Part shown: positions 1-5,671 of the stretch, in pieces
How positions within the stretch are numbered: position 1 is the stretch's first letter
Layout: every line of letters begins with the position of its first letter
Origin: Nitrospinota bacterium
GTDB lineage: Bacteria; UBA8248
Reading direction: 5' to 3'
Assembly: GCA_011523725.1 (NCBI GenBank)
Contig: WTGD01000013.1
Location: 1-6,294, forward strand
DNA length: 6,294 nucleotides
Position numbers and translations under genes: made by a program
The notes under the pieces: generated by a model
What the model saw: the letters and a program-made list of their open reading frames with translations, nothing else
Databases searched by the model: none
What the model was told of the DNA's origin: nothing

Positions 1-12
1 TTTATGGGGTTT

Positions 13-272
13 CCCTTTCAAGGGGGTTGCTGTCCTCTCCAATCGAAAGTGTTCACCGTCATTCCGGCGAAAGCCGGAATCCATTTGCGGGTGCGGGTGA
101 ATAAACGGTGACATTTCATTCCCCGGCGATACGCAGGAGCCCTGACAAAAGGCAAAAGACGTAAAAATGGATTCCGTCGAACCCTCCCGCTTTGTTCGGC
201 TCCGACACCGGAATGACGGCAATGGTCAATTTCGAGCGAGGAGGAGTTTTCAACAACCCCCTCAGGGAGGGG
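13..272. repeat. Composite nested inverted repeat (MITE-like, noncoding)
   Basis: Several blocks in the left half reappear as reverse complements in the right half. AGGGGGTTG (21-29) pairs with CAACCCCCT (254-262). CCGTCATTCCGG (56-67) pairs with CCGGAATGACGG (208-219). GGAATCCATTT (77-87) pairs with AAATGGATTCC (165-175). Each end also has its own small hairpin: CCCTT/AAGGG near 13-24 and CCCCTC/GAGGGG at 258-272. Positions 61-80 form a perfect 8-bp stem (ATTCCGGC/GCCGGAAT) closed by a GAAA loop. The ATTCCGGCGAAAGCCGGAAT unit resembles hairpin repeats that are dispersed through many proteobacterial genomes. No transposase is present and no target-site duplication is visible. I see no credible gene here; the short open frames lack ribosome-binding sites and recognisable motifs. 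Confidence 0.6.
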
Positions 273-333
273 AGTCATGTCTTTCCGTCTTGTTCGGCAA
301 ATCCTTCCTCATCGGGCGCGGATCCACGAGCGT

Positions 334-461
334 CCTTCGATACGCCGCTTCGCGGCTACTCAGGGTGAAGAAGCACGTCCTCCCCTCATCCCGAATGGGC
401 CAGACACGCATGCCAACTCCCCCTCATCCCGAGTAGGCGCGCTTGCGCGCCGTATCGAGGG
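334..461. repeat. Pair of related hairpin repeats in inverted orientation
   Basis: Unit one (334-368) contains a GCCGC-TTC-GCGGC hairpin at 344-356, flanked by CCTTCGATAC and CTACTCAGGGTGA. Unit two (422-461) is a diverged copy on the opposite strand, with a GGCGCGC-TT-GCGCGCC hairpin at 436-451. It reads as CCCTCGATACGG, hairpin, CCTACTCGGGATGAGG on the minus strand. A further partial copy gives a 13-bp direct repeat, CCCCTCATCCCGA, at 382-394 and 420-432. These look like dispersed intergenic repeats, not genes. They sit about 30 bp upstream of the proposed promoter of the transporter operon. Confidence 0.6.
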
Positions 462-492
462 ATGCGCGCCCGGCGGCCTCGAAACAAGGCCA

Positions 493-521
493 ATGATTTT
501 TTCGCCGCTTTGGTGTATACT
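493..521 (+). promoter_or_regulatory. Candidate sigma-70 type promoter for the ABC importer operon
   Basis: TATACT at 516-521 matches five of six bases of the consensus -10 box. Seventeen bases upstream, ATGATT (493-498) is a weak -35 box sharing three of six bases. The surrounding AT-rich patch (490-550) stands out in GC-rich DNA. Transcription would start near 528, leaving a leader of about 53 nt before the permease start codon at 581. No operator could be assigned with confidence. Confidence 0.4.
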
Positions 522-569
522 TCTGCTCATACTCGTTGAAAATTTTAAGCCGCAATCTTGCCAACCGAT

Positions 570-574
570 GGAAG
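570..574 (+). promoter_or_regulatory. Ribosome-binding site deciding the permease start
   Basis: GGAAG lies 6 nt before the ATG at 581. An alternative in-frame TTG at 536 would add 15 residues, but it has no Shine-Dalgarno match and would sit only about 8 nt from the predicted transcription start. The ATG at 581 is therefore preferred. Confidence 0.55.
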
Positions 575-580
575 ACCGCC

Positions 581-1561
581 ATGGCGCAAGAGGCTCACGC
601 ATCGAGCGAAGGCGCCGCCCCCGCAGGCGGGCGTGCGGCGTATAGCGTCCTGGTCCGCTTCGGGCCGGTCATCGGCCTCGCGTTCTTGTGCCTCGTACTC
701 TCCGTTACGTCCGAAGCCTTCCTGAACCCGGCGAACCTCATCAACGTCGCGCGCCAGGTCTCCATCAACGCCATCATCGCCGCCGGCATGACCTTCGTCA
801 TGATCTCGGGCGGGTTCGACCTCTCGGTCGGCTCCGTCATGGCGCTCTCGGGCGTGGTGGGCATCATGGCGATGAACGCCTTCGGCGACGCGGCGGGCAT
901 CCTCATCATGCTGGCCGTCGCGCTTTCATGCGGGCTCTGGAACGGTCTCCTCGTCGCCTTCGCGCGCATCAACGCCTTCGTGGCCACCCTCGCCGGGATG
1001 ACCATCTACCACGGCATCGCCCTCGTGGTGACGGATTCGTTTCCCGTCACGCGCTTCGGCGGCTGGTACCGCAACTTCGGCCAGGGCCACCTCTTCGGGC
1101 TGCCGATACCCATCTACGTCCTCATCATCGTCTACGTCGTGGCCCACATCGTGCTGACGCGCACGGCTTTCGGCACCTCGGTCTACGCCGTGGGTGGAAA
1201 CGAGGAGGCCGCCCGTCTTTCGGGCATCAACGTGGAGCGCATCCGCACGTCCGTCTTCACCATCTGCGGCTTCGGGGTGGGCATCGCCTCGCTCCTCATC
1301 ATCGGGCGTCTCCAGTCCGCGCAGGCGAACATGGGCATCCAGGCGGAGCTCGACGCCATCGCCGCCGTCGTCATCGGCGGCACGAGCCTGGCCGGCGGGG
1401 AGGGGCGCGTGTTCGGGACCCTTGCGGGCGCCTTCACTATCGGCGTCCTCAACAACGGCCTGAACCTCCACGACATCAGCGCGCACTGGCAGCTCGTCGC
1501 CAAGGGCGTCGTCATCGCGCTCGCCGTTATCATCGACCGTCAACTCGTGCACAGGCAGTGA
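581..1561 (+). CDS. Sugar-type (RbsC/CUT2 class) ABC importer permease
   Basis: This is the inner-membrane channel subunit of a binding-protein-dependent importer, 326 aa from the ATG at 581, the usual size for the branched-chain amino acid/ribose permease superfamily (BPD_transp_2). After a short polar N-terminus (1-25) come about eight to ten hydrophobic segments, for example near 27-43, 61-77, 81-98, 105-127, 132-150, 175-193, 222-242 and 303-318. Family hallmarks are GGFDLSVGS (77-85), the cytoplasmic coupling loop YAVGGNEEAARLSGIN (202-217), which should contact the ATPase, and the run from ELDAIAAVVIGGTSLAGG (256-273) to about 284. The next gene begins 4 bp after the stop, so translation is probably coupled. 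The permease sequence does not reveal the substrate: ribose, xylose, galactose, autoinducer-2 and polyol systems share these motifs. Confidence 0.93.
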   Translation: MAQEAHASSEGAAPAGGRAAYSVLVRFGPVIGLAFLCLVLSVTSEAFLNPANLINVARQVSINAIIAAGMTFVMISGGFDLSVGSVMALSGVVGIMAMNAFGDAAGILIMLAVALSCGLWNGLLVAFARINAFVATLAGMTIYHGIALVVTDSFPVTRFGGWYRNFGQGHLFGLPIPIYVLIIVYVVAHIVLTRTAFGTSVYAVGGNEEAARLSGINVERIRTSVFTICGFGVGIASLLIIGRLQSAQANMGIQAELDAIAAVVIGGTSLAGGEGRVFGTLAGAFTIGVLNNGLNLHDISAHWQLVAKGVVIALAVIIDRQLVHRQ

Positions 1562-1565
1562 ACCG

Positions 1566-3071
1566 ATGCCGGCGCTGTTGACGATGGAGGGAATATCCAA
1601 GGCCTTCCCGGGCGTCCAGGCGCTCTCCAGAGTCGACTTCGAGGTCATGCCCGGCGAGGCGCACGCCCTGATTGGAGAAAACGGGGCGGGCAAGTCCACG
1701 CTCATCAAGATTCTCGCGGGCGTCCACCGGCGCGACGCAGGGACGATACGCTTCGAGGGAGAAGACTACCGGGCCGCCAACCCGCATGAGGCGCTGGCGA
1801 TGGGCGTGGCCGTCATCTACCAGGAGTTGAACCTCGTCCAGAAGCTCACGGTGGCCCAGAACATCTTCCTGGGCCACGAACCCCTGCGGCGGGCGGGCTT
1901 CGTCGCGGCCCGCGAGATGAACGCGCGCGCCGGGGAAATCCTGAAGGAACTCGGGATATCCATCGACCCGCGCACCCCGGTCGAGGAACTCGGCGTCGCG
2001 CAGAAGCAGATGGTCGAAATCGCAAAGGCTCTCTCCCGCGCCTCGCGCATCCTGGTGATGGACGAACCCACCGCTCCCCTCACGCAGAGCGAGATCGAGG
2101 TGCTCTTCCGCGTCATCGCGGGACTGAAAGAACAAGGGCTGGGAATCATCTACATCTCGCACCGCCTCGATGAGGTCTTCCAGATTGCCGATCGCGTCAC
2201 CGTGCTGCGCGACGGCGAGAAAGTGCATTCGAGCAAAGTATCCGAGACGCAGATCGACCAGCTCGTCCTCGCCATGGTGGGTCGCCGCCTCGCCGAGGAA
2301 GAACCCCCGCTCGAGGTGCCCGAGGATGCGCCCGTGGTGCTCGAGGCGGACGCGTTGTCCGATGGCCGCGTGGTCCGCGATATCTCTTTGGGTGTTCGGG
2401 CGGGCGAGGTGGTTGGCCTCGCGGGTCTCATCGGCTCGGGGCGCAGCGAGTTCGCGCACCTGCTCTTCGGCTCGGAAGCGGCGGCGGGCGGCGAGGCGCG
2501 CCTCTCTGGGAAGAAGTTGACCGGAGGCGTTCACCAGCGGATCGATGCGGGTCTCGGCATGGTGCCCGAGGACCGTAAGCTCCAGGGACTCGTGATGCAG
2601 CTTCTCGTCAAGGAGAACAGCACGCTCGCCACGCTCGATAAATATACGAGCGGCGGATTCGTCCGACGCATCGCGCACGAATCCCGCGTGCGGGAGATCA
2701 TCGCGGAACTTCGCATCGCCACGCGCGGACCCCGCCAGCCCGTCAAGGCGCTGAGCGGGGGCAATCAGCAGAAGGTCATCCTCTCGCGCTGGATGGACAC
2801 GGGCGCGCGCGCGCTCATCTTCGACGAGCCCACCCGCGGGGTGGACGTGGGCGCCAAGGCGGAGATATACGCCCTCATCCGGGAGTTGCAAAAGCGCGGC
2901 GTCGCCATCTTGATGATCAGCTCGGACCTGCCCGAGGTGCTGCGCATCAGCAACCGGGTCATCGTCATCAGGAACGGGCGCGTCGCAGGAGTTCTCTCCC
3001 GCGCGGAGGCCACACAGGAGAAAGTTTTGCGGCTCATGATGGGAGCCGACGTATCGGGCAACGGAGTCTGA
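1566..3071 (+). CDS. Sugar-type ABC importer ATPase with two nucleotide-binding domains (RbsA/MglA class)
   Basis: This 501-aa cytoplasmic protein powers import by hydrolysing ATP and has the standard length and tandem layout of the family. Domain 1 (about 6-245) has Walker A GENGAGKST (37-45), a degenerate signature LGVAQ (142-146) in place of LSGGQ, Walker B ILVMDEPTA (162-170) and H-loop histidine 199. Domain 2 (about 255-495) has a degenerate Walker A, GLIGSGRS (287-294), with arginine 293 where lysine is expected. It also has an intact signature LSGGNQQK (396-403), Walker B LIFDEPTRGVDVG (417-429) and serine 453 at the H-loop position. This asymmetry is normal for RbsA-type proteins, where one composite ATP site is catalytically weak, so it is not a sign of decay. 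The ATG at 1566 lies 4 bp after the permease stop with only a weak AGG upstream, which suggests coupling. An internal ATG at 1584 (residue 7) is possible but less likely. Confidence 0.95.
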   Translation: MPALLTMEGISKAFPGVQALSRVDFEVMPGEAHALIGENGAGKSTLIKILAGVHRRDAGTIRFEGEDYRAANPHEALAMGVAVIYQELNLVQKLTVAQNIFLGHEPLRRAGFVAAREMNARAGEILKELGISIDPRTPVEELGVAQKQMVEIAKALSRASRILVMDEPTAPLTQSEIEVLFRVIAGLKEQGLGIIYISHRLDEVFQIADRVTVLRDGEKVHSSKVSETQIDQLVLAMVGRRLAEEEPPLEVPEDAPVVLEADALSDGRVVRDISLGVRAGEVVGLAGLIGSGRSEFAHLLFGSEAAAGGEARLSGKKLTGGVHQRIDAGLGMVPEDRKLQGLVMQLLVKENSTLATLDKYTSGGFVRRIAHESRVREIIAELRIATRGPRQPVKALSGGNQQKVILSRWMDTGARALIFDEPTRGVDVGAKAEIYALIRELQKRGVAILMISSDLPEVLRISNRVIVIRNGRVAGVLSRAEATQEKVLRLMMGADVSGNGV

Positions 3072-3087
3072 GTGAGAATCCCTAACC

Positions 3088-3097
3088 AAAGGAGGAG
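3088..3097 (+). promoter_or_regulatory. Strong Shine-Dalgarno site before the binding-protein gene
   Basis: AAAGGAGGAG carries a full GGAGG core (3091-3095) 8 nt before the ATG at 3104. It is much stronger than the sites of the two upstream genes. This fits the usual need for excess periplasmic binding protein over membrane complex from one transcript. Confidence 0.75.
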
Positions 3098-3103
3098 AAA
3101 GCC

Positions 3104-4009
3104 ATGAAAAGAACTATCGGTGTTCTTGCCCTCGCGGTCGTTTTGGCCGTCGCGGGGGCGCTGCCGGCCCAGGCGGCGATGAAGAAGCTCCGCTTCGGGG
3201 CGTCCTTCTCGGGTCTTCACCACCCCGCCTACGCCACAGTGGCCAAGCACATGCGCTCGGAGGCGAAGAAACTCGGCGTCGACATCATCATCACCGACAG
3301 CCAGGACAAGCTCGCCAAGCAGATCAACGACCTCGAAGACATGATCACCAAGGGCGTGGACGTGCTCTTCGTGAACACGGTCTCGAAGGGGACCGAGCCC
3401 ACGCTACGGAAGGCCGCCGCGAAAGGCATCAAAGTCGTCGCCGTCCAGCGCTGGAACAGCGACCCCGCCGTGGTCCATTTCGTCGGCACGGACAACAAGG
3501 AGATGGGCCGCATCGGCGCCGAGTGGGTCGTCAAGCAGATGAAGGGCAAGGGGAACCTCGTCGTGATGTCGGGTATCCCGGGCGCCGCTTCCTCGGACGA
3601 CCGCAAAGTAGGTTCGGACGCCGTTTGGGCGAAGAACAAGGGCATCAAGGTCGTCGCCCACCAGACGGGCATGTACAACCGCGTGAAGGCGCTCGAGGTG
3701 ATGGAGAACATCCTCCAGAAGAACAAGAAGATCGATTGGGTGTTCTGCTACAACGACTCGATGGCGATGGGCGTCCTCGGCGCCATCCGCGCCTCGGGCC
3801 GCAAGGGCATCAACGTCTTCGGCATGGACGCCATCAAGGACGCGGTGCAGGCCATCAAGCGCGGCGAGATGACGGCCACCCTCGCGATTCCCTTCGACGA
3901 GGAGGGCCGCGTGTCCGTGCGAAACGGCGTCAAGCTGGCCAAGGGGGAGAAGCTGCCCAAGTCCCACGTCATTCAGGCTTTCGTGATGACGAAGAGCAAC
4001 GCGCCGTAG
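3104..4009 (+). CDS. Periplasmic sugar-binding protein of the ABC importer (Peripla_BP_4 / RbsB-like)
   Basis: This 301-aa protein captures the solute in the periplasm and delivers it to the permease. Residues 1-24 form a Sec signal peptide: MKR, a hydrophobic core 5-20, then AQA before a likely cut at 24/25. The mature part has the type I two-lobe fold pattern of RbsB relatives: TDSQDKLAKQINDLEDMITKGVDVLFVN (64-91), VGTDN (127-131), arginine 167, CYNDSMAMG (215-223) and VFGMDAIKDAVQAIKRGEMTATLA (238-261). Several pocket positions seem shifted from the ribose-binding pattern: the usual Asp-Arg after the fourth strand is Gln115-Arg116, and the Gln normally ending the ATVAQ segment is Ile262. 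The ligand may therefore not be ribose. It is the last gene of the operon, 32 bp after the ATPase stop and just before a terminator. Confidence 0.92.
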   Translation: MKRTIGVLALAVVLAVAGALPAQAAMKKLRFGASFSGLHHPAYATVAKHMRSEAKKLGVDIIITDSQDKLAKQINDLEDMITKGVDVLFVNTVSKGTEPTLRKAAAKGIKVVAVQRWNSDPAVVHFVGTDNKEMGRIGAEWVVKQMKGKGNLVVMSGIPGAASSDDRKVGSDAVWAKNKGIKVVAHQTGMYNRVKALEVMENILQKNKKIDWVFCYNDSMAMGVLGAIRASGRKGINVFGMDAIKDAVQAIKRGEMTATLAIPFDEEGRVSVRNGVKLAKGEKLPKSHVIQAFVMTKSNAP

Positions 4010-4042
4010 GGCTTCGTTTCGCGCAATTTGGCAAAGCTGAAG

Positions 4043-4083
4043 AACCGGCGGCCGGTTTGGAGCAAGCCGGCCGCCGGTTTTTT
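4043..4083 (+). terminator. Strong intrinsic terminator of the importer operon
   Basis: A perfect 13-bp GC-rich stem pairs AACCGGCGGCCGG (4043-4055) with CCGGCCGCCGGTT (4067-4079). Four further inner pairs (one of them G-U) leave a three-base GAG loop at 4060-4062. A run of six T follows at 4078-4083, partly within the stem. It begins 33 bp after the binding-protein stop codon and should end the three-gene transcript. Confidence 0.9.
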
Positions 4084-4164
4084 GTCTGTGAAGGCAGGTG
4101 GGTATCGACTTCCGAATGCGTGACAAGGATCGTGCGGTGGAACGCAGGGACAGATCGCGACCTC

Positions 4165-4186
4165 GGACAGGCACAGGGGCTTGTCC
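4165..4186. repeat. Hairpin of a dispersed-repeat type
   Basis: GGACAGGC (4165-4172) pairs with GCTTGTCC (4179-4186, one G-T mismatch) around a six-base loop. A second chance for pairing exists between GGGACA at 4147-4152 and TGTCCC at 4182-4187. The right end reads GTAGGGACAAGCC on the minus strand, which resembles short intergenic repeats common in environmental genomes. It has no T-run, so it is not a clear terminator. Confidence 0.4.
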
Positions 4187-4193
4187 CTACTAT

Positions 4194-4207
4194 TTTTGGC
4201 GCCAAAA
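4194..4207. promoter_or_regulatory. Perfect 14-bp palindrome, possible operator
   Basis: TTTTGGCGCCAAAA is fully self-complementary and lies 170 bp upstream of the DUF309 start codon, just beyond the repeat hairpin. Symmetric sites of this size can bind dimeric regulators, but no regulator gene is in the window and no second copy was noticed. Function is inferred from symmetry alone. Confidence 0.25.
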
Positions 4208-4376
4208 CGGATGATTTTTCAGTGGCGCTCCCGCGCAAAGAGGCTTATTTTAGAGAGAGGCGTCGCCTTATGTCTTCAGGCGTATTGCTCCATATCATGA
4301 GGTTTTCGCCGTCGCGCCGTGAGGCGCGGAACGTCGGGCCGGGTGCAGAGGCCCCTTTTCGCGGAGGATAGAGCGA

Positions 4377-4805
4377 ATGTTCCCCATTCCCTGGGAGGCG
4401 CGCAGCGACGCGGGCGTTTTCCTGTTCAACCAGGGGGAATACTGGTGCGCGCACGAGGCATGGGAGGGAATCTGGATGCATGCTGAGCCGGTGCCCAAGA
4501 AATTCTACCAGGGCCTGATCCAGCTTGCCGCAGGCTACGTGAAGCTCCAGCAGCGCCACCACAAGGGCGCGCTCGCCAACCTGAAGAAGGGCCTCGAACG
4601 CTTCCGCGAGGTGGATGAGGCCGTGGGCGACCTCGACGTGCCGATTCTCTACAAGAAGCTCGTGAACCAGTCGCGCGGGGTGCGCGTGAGCCTGCTCGAT
4701 CAGGGCGAGGCGCGCGTGCTCGCCCGCGCGTGGGATTTATGGCCGAAGATTGAATACGTCATCGACTCACAGCAGGAAAAGGTTTTACATTCGCCGCCGG
4801 CCTAA
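4377..4805 (+). CDS. DUF309 family protein
   Basis: This 142-aa, probably cytoplasmic, protein of unknown biochemical role has the DUF309 signature. Residues 14-33 read VFLFNQGEYWCAHEAWEGIW, matching the family pattern of an aromatic-rich GEYW followed by a conserved His-Glu (H26, E27) and Trp-Glu (W29, E30). A second helix, FYQGLIQLAAGYVKLQQ (43-59), and a third, GALANLKKGLERF (64-76), complete the small helical bundle. Family members are typically about 100-150 aa, so this is full length. GGAGG at 4363-4367 lies 9 nt before the ATG and supports this start. The lipoprotein gene follows after 9 bp, so the two are likely co-transcribed. The conserved His/Glu residues could bind a metal or act catalytically, but that is inference. 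The family assignment is from motif recognition only. Confidence 0.85.
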   Translation: MFPIPWEARSDAGVFLFNQGEYWCAHEAWEGIWMHAEPVPKKFYQGLIQLAAGYVKLQQRHHKGALANLKKGLERFREVDEAVGDLDVPILYKKLVNQSRGVRVSLLDQGEARVLARAWDLWPKIEYVIDSQQEKVLHSPPA

Positions 4806-4814
4806 GGATGAGAA

Positions 4815-5372
4815 ATGAAACGTCTTGCCTTTTGCCTCACCATGCTGGTTTTCATGAGCGGTTGCGGGGGTTTTGAACTCACCGACTCCCCGTTCCTGCG
4901 GATCACCCGCGCTCAGCCGAAGGAGAGTTACCTGGTGGCCGTCGAGGCCAGGCTGGTCCCCACCGTTGATCACGTCATCTCACCCCTCACCCCCGAGGAG
5001 GCCGAGGTTCGTGAAGCCGCCTGCAGGGGATTGTCGTTCACGCCCCGGTTCCGCTGTGTTCAGATGAACGAGGCCGGAGCAGCACTTGAGAAACCCGACT
5101 ACGTCGTCCAGATAGAGTACGACGTGATCGATGACCGCTCTTTTCTGTCGAGACGGTTTCCCAGATTCGTGCTCGTGAGCAGCGGCGACGGAGATAATAG
5201 GCCGGAAGAGGGAGACGACGCGGGCGATGCGAACCATGAGGTGCGCTGGGGCTTTCGGGTAATCAAGGTCGGAGAGTCGAAGCCGGTCTTCCAGAGCATT
5301 TTCCGCGAAGAAGGCGCCCAGTTTTGGAGTTTCGACGTCGAGCAGTGGATGGAGCGCTATTTTTCGGAGTGA
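4815..5372 (+). CDS. Putative outer-membrane lipoprotein of unknown function
   Basis: I do not recognise this 185-aa protein. The N-terminus is a lipoprotein signal: MKR, a hydrophobic stretch (4-14) and an MSGC lipobox with the lipidated cysteine at 17. Glycine at +2 rather than aspartate favours the outer membrane. The mature part seems mostly beta-strand and contains the segment DYVVQIEYDVID (95-106), then a highly acidic, probably flexible loop at 124-142, then WGFRVIKVGESKPVFQSIFR (145-164). The strand-loop-strand order loosely recalls small periplasmic lipoproteins such as DUF4136, but I cannot claim membership. Cysteines 70 and 81 could form a disulfide in the periplasm. The start has AAGGA (4804-4808) 6 nt upstream, overlapping the end of the DUF309 gene, which suggests one transcription unit. 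Confidence 0.75.
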   Translation: MKRLAFCLTMLVFMSGCGGFELTDSPFLRITRAQPKESYLVAVEARLVPTVDHVISPLTPEEAEVREAACRGLSFTPRFRCVQMNEAGAALEKPDYVVQIEYDVIDDRSFLSRRFPRFVLVSSGDGDNRPEEGDDAGDANHEVRWGFRVIKVGESKPVFQSIFREEGAQFWSFDVEQWMERYFSE

Positions 5373-5465
5373 GTTTACGTCATTCGACTCGCCGCATGAT
5401 GCTCCGTTGGGGTTGATCTTATCCGACAAAGGTATAGCTCGCCTCCGTTTGCTCGTGCCGATGAT

Positions 5466-5493
5466 GTAGGGGCGGTTCGCAAACCGCCCCTAC
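5466..5493. repeat. GTAGGGGCGGTT hairpin repeat
   Basis: A perfect 12-bp inverted repeat, GTAGGGGCGGTT (5466-5477) and AACCGCCCCTAC (5482-5493), is separated by the loop CGCA. I recognise this unit as an abundant intergenic repeat type in many environmental bacterial genomes. It begins 94 bp after the lipoprotein stop codon and lacks a following T-run. It could hinder transcription but is not a classic intrinsic terminator. Confidence 0.75.
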
Positions 5494-5595
5494 GCTCTCC
5501 CCTCCCTTGTTTCAGAAAATTAGTCGTTATTCCGGTGTCATTCCCTCCCCGCATCGGATTAGTATCGGCTCCCCCTTATTCGCCCGAAAATAATC

Positions 5596-5624
5596 TTGAC
5601 AATCCTGTGCCTCCCGCATACCAA
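5596..5624 (+). promoter_or_regulatory. Candidate promoter for the TonB-dependent receptor gene
   Basis: TTGACA at 5596-5601 is a perfect -35 box. At 17-bp spacing the -10 position reads TACCAA (5619-5624), only three of six matches. AATAAT at 5623-5628 is a better match, but the spacing of 21 bp is too long. An activator or a different sigma factor could compensate. No Fur box was recognised. Confidence 0.3.
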
Positions 5625-5656
5625 TAATCAGCAGACATATGGCCCGATATCCACAC

Positions 5657-5665
5657 GAGGAGAGG
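5657..5665 (+). promoter_or_regulatory. Ribosome-binding site deciding the receptor start
   Basis: GAGGAGAGG ends 6 nt before the ATG at 5672. An in-frame ATG at 5639 would add 11 charged residues before the signal peptide and has no Shine-Dalgarno match, so the start at 5672 is preferred. Confidence 0.65.
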
Positions 5666-5671
5666 TTCCCC

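Larger units (their letters stand above)
4084..4376. other. Noncoding spacer between importer operon and DUF309 gene
   Basis: No credible gene is visible on either strand; the open frames crossing it lack start signals and motifs. It contains a repeat-like hairpin at 4165-4186, a perfect palindrome at 4194-4207 and an AT-rich patch (4205-4256) that may hold the promoter of the downstream pair, though no convincing -35/-10 pair could be picked. Confidence 0.6.
5373..5671. other. Noncoding spacer between the lipoprotein and receptor genes
   Basis: No credible gene is visible. The spacer holds the repeat hairpin at 5466-5493, a short stretch (5529-5542) resembling the ATTCCGG/GTCATTCC repeat seen at the window start, and a possible promoter at 5596-5624. 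I looked for a cobalamin riboswitch, a frequent leader of TonB-dependent receptor genes, and did not see its conserved box. Confidence 0.55.

Noticed and set aside
13..461. Possible CRISPR array in the repeat-rich start of the window
   Set aside because: The repeats are few, diverged and inverted, with no regular spacers and no cas gene.
18..645. Short open frames across the first 640 bases on both strands
   Set aside because: They run through hairpin repeats, lack ribosome-binding sites and contain repeat-derived peptides such as WIPAFAGMT, which is the translated ATTCCGGCGAAAGC repeat.
688..1581. Plus-strand open frame of 297 aa overlapping the permease
   Set aside because: It is Arg/His/Gly-rich out-of-frame translation of the permease gene with no recognisable motif.
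1566..3071. Degenerate Walker A and missing H-loop histidine in the second half of the ATPase as signs of a decaying gene
   Set aside because: The same asymmetry is normal in RbsA/MglA-type double ATPases, and the frame is intact.
1530..3089. Open frame of 519 aa on the minus strand opposite the ATPase gene
   Set aside because: It is antisense to a gene with clear Walker and signature motifs, has low-complexity His/Asp/Arg-rich content typical of the complement of GC-rich coding DNA, and shows no domain.
3404..4174. Minus-strand open frame of 256 aa opposite the binding-protein gene
   Set aside because: It crosses the terminator, is antisense to a strongly supported gene and has no motif.
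5373..5671. Cobalamin or other riboswitch before the receptor gene
   Set aside because: No conserved B12-box-like sequence or recognisable aptamer core was found; the only strong structure is the dispersed repeat hairpin.
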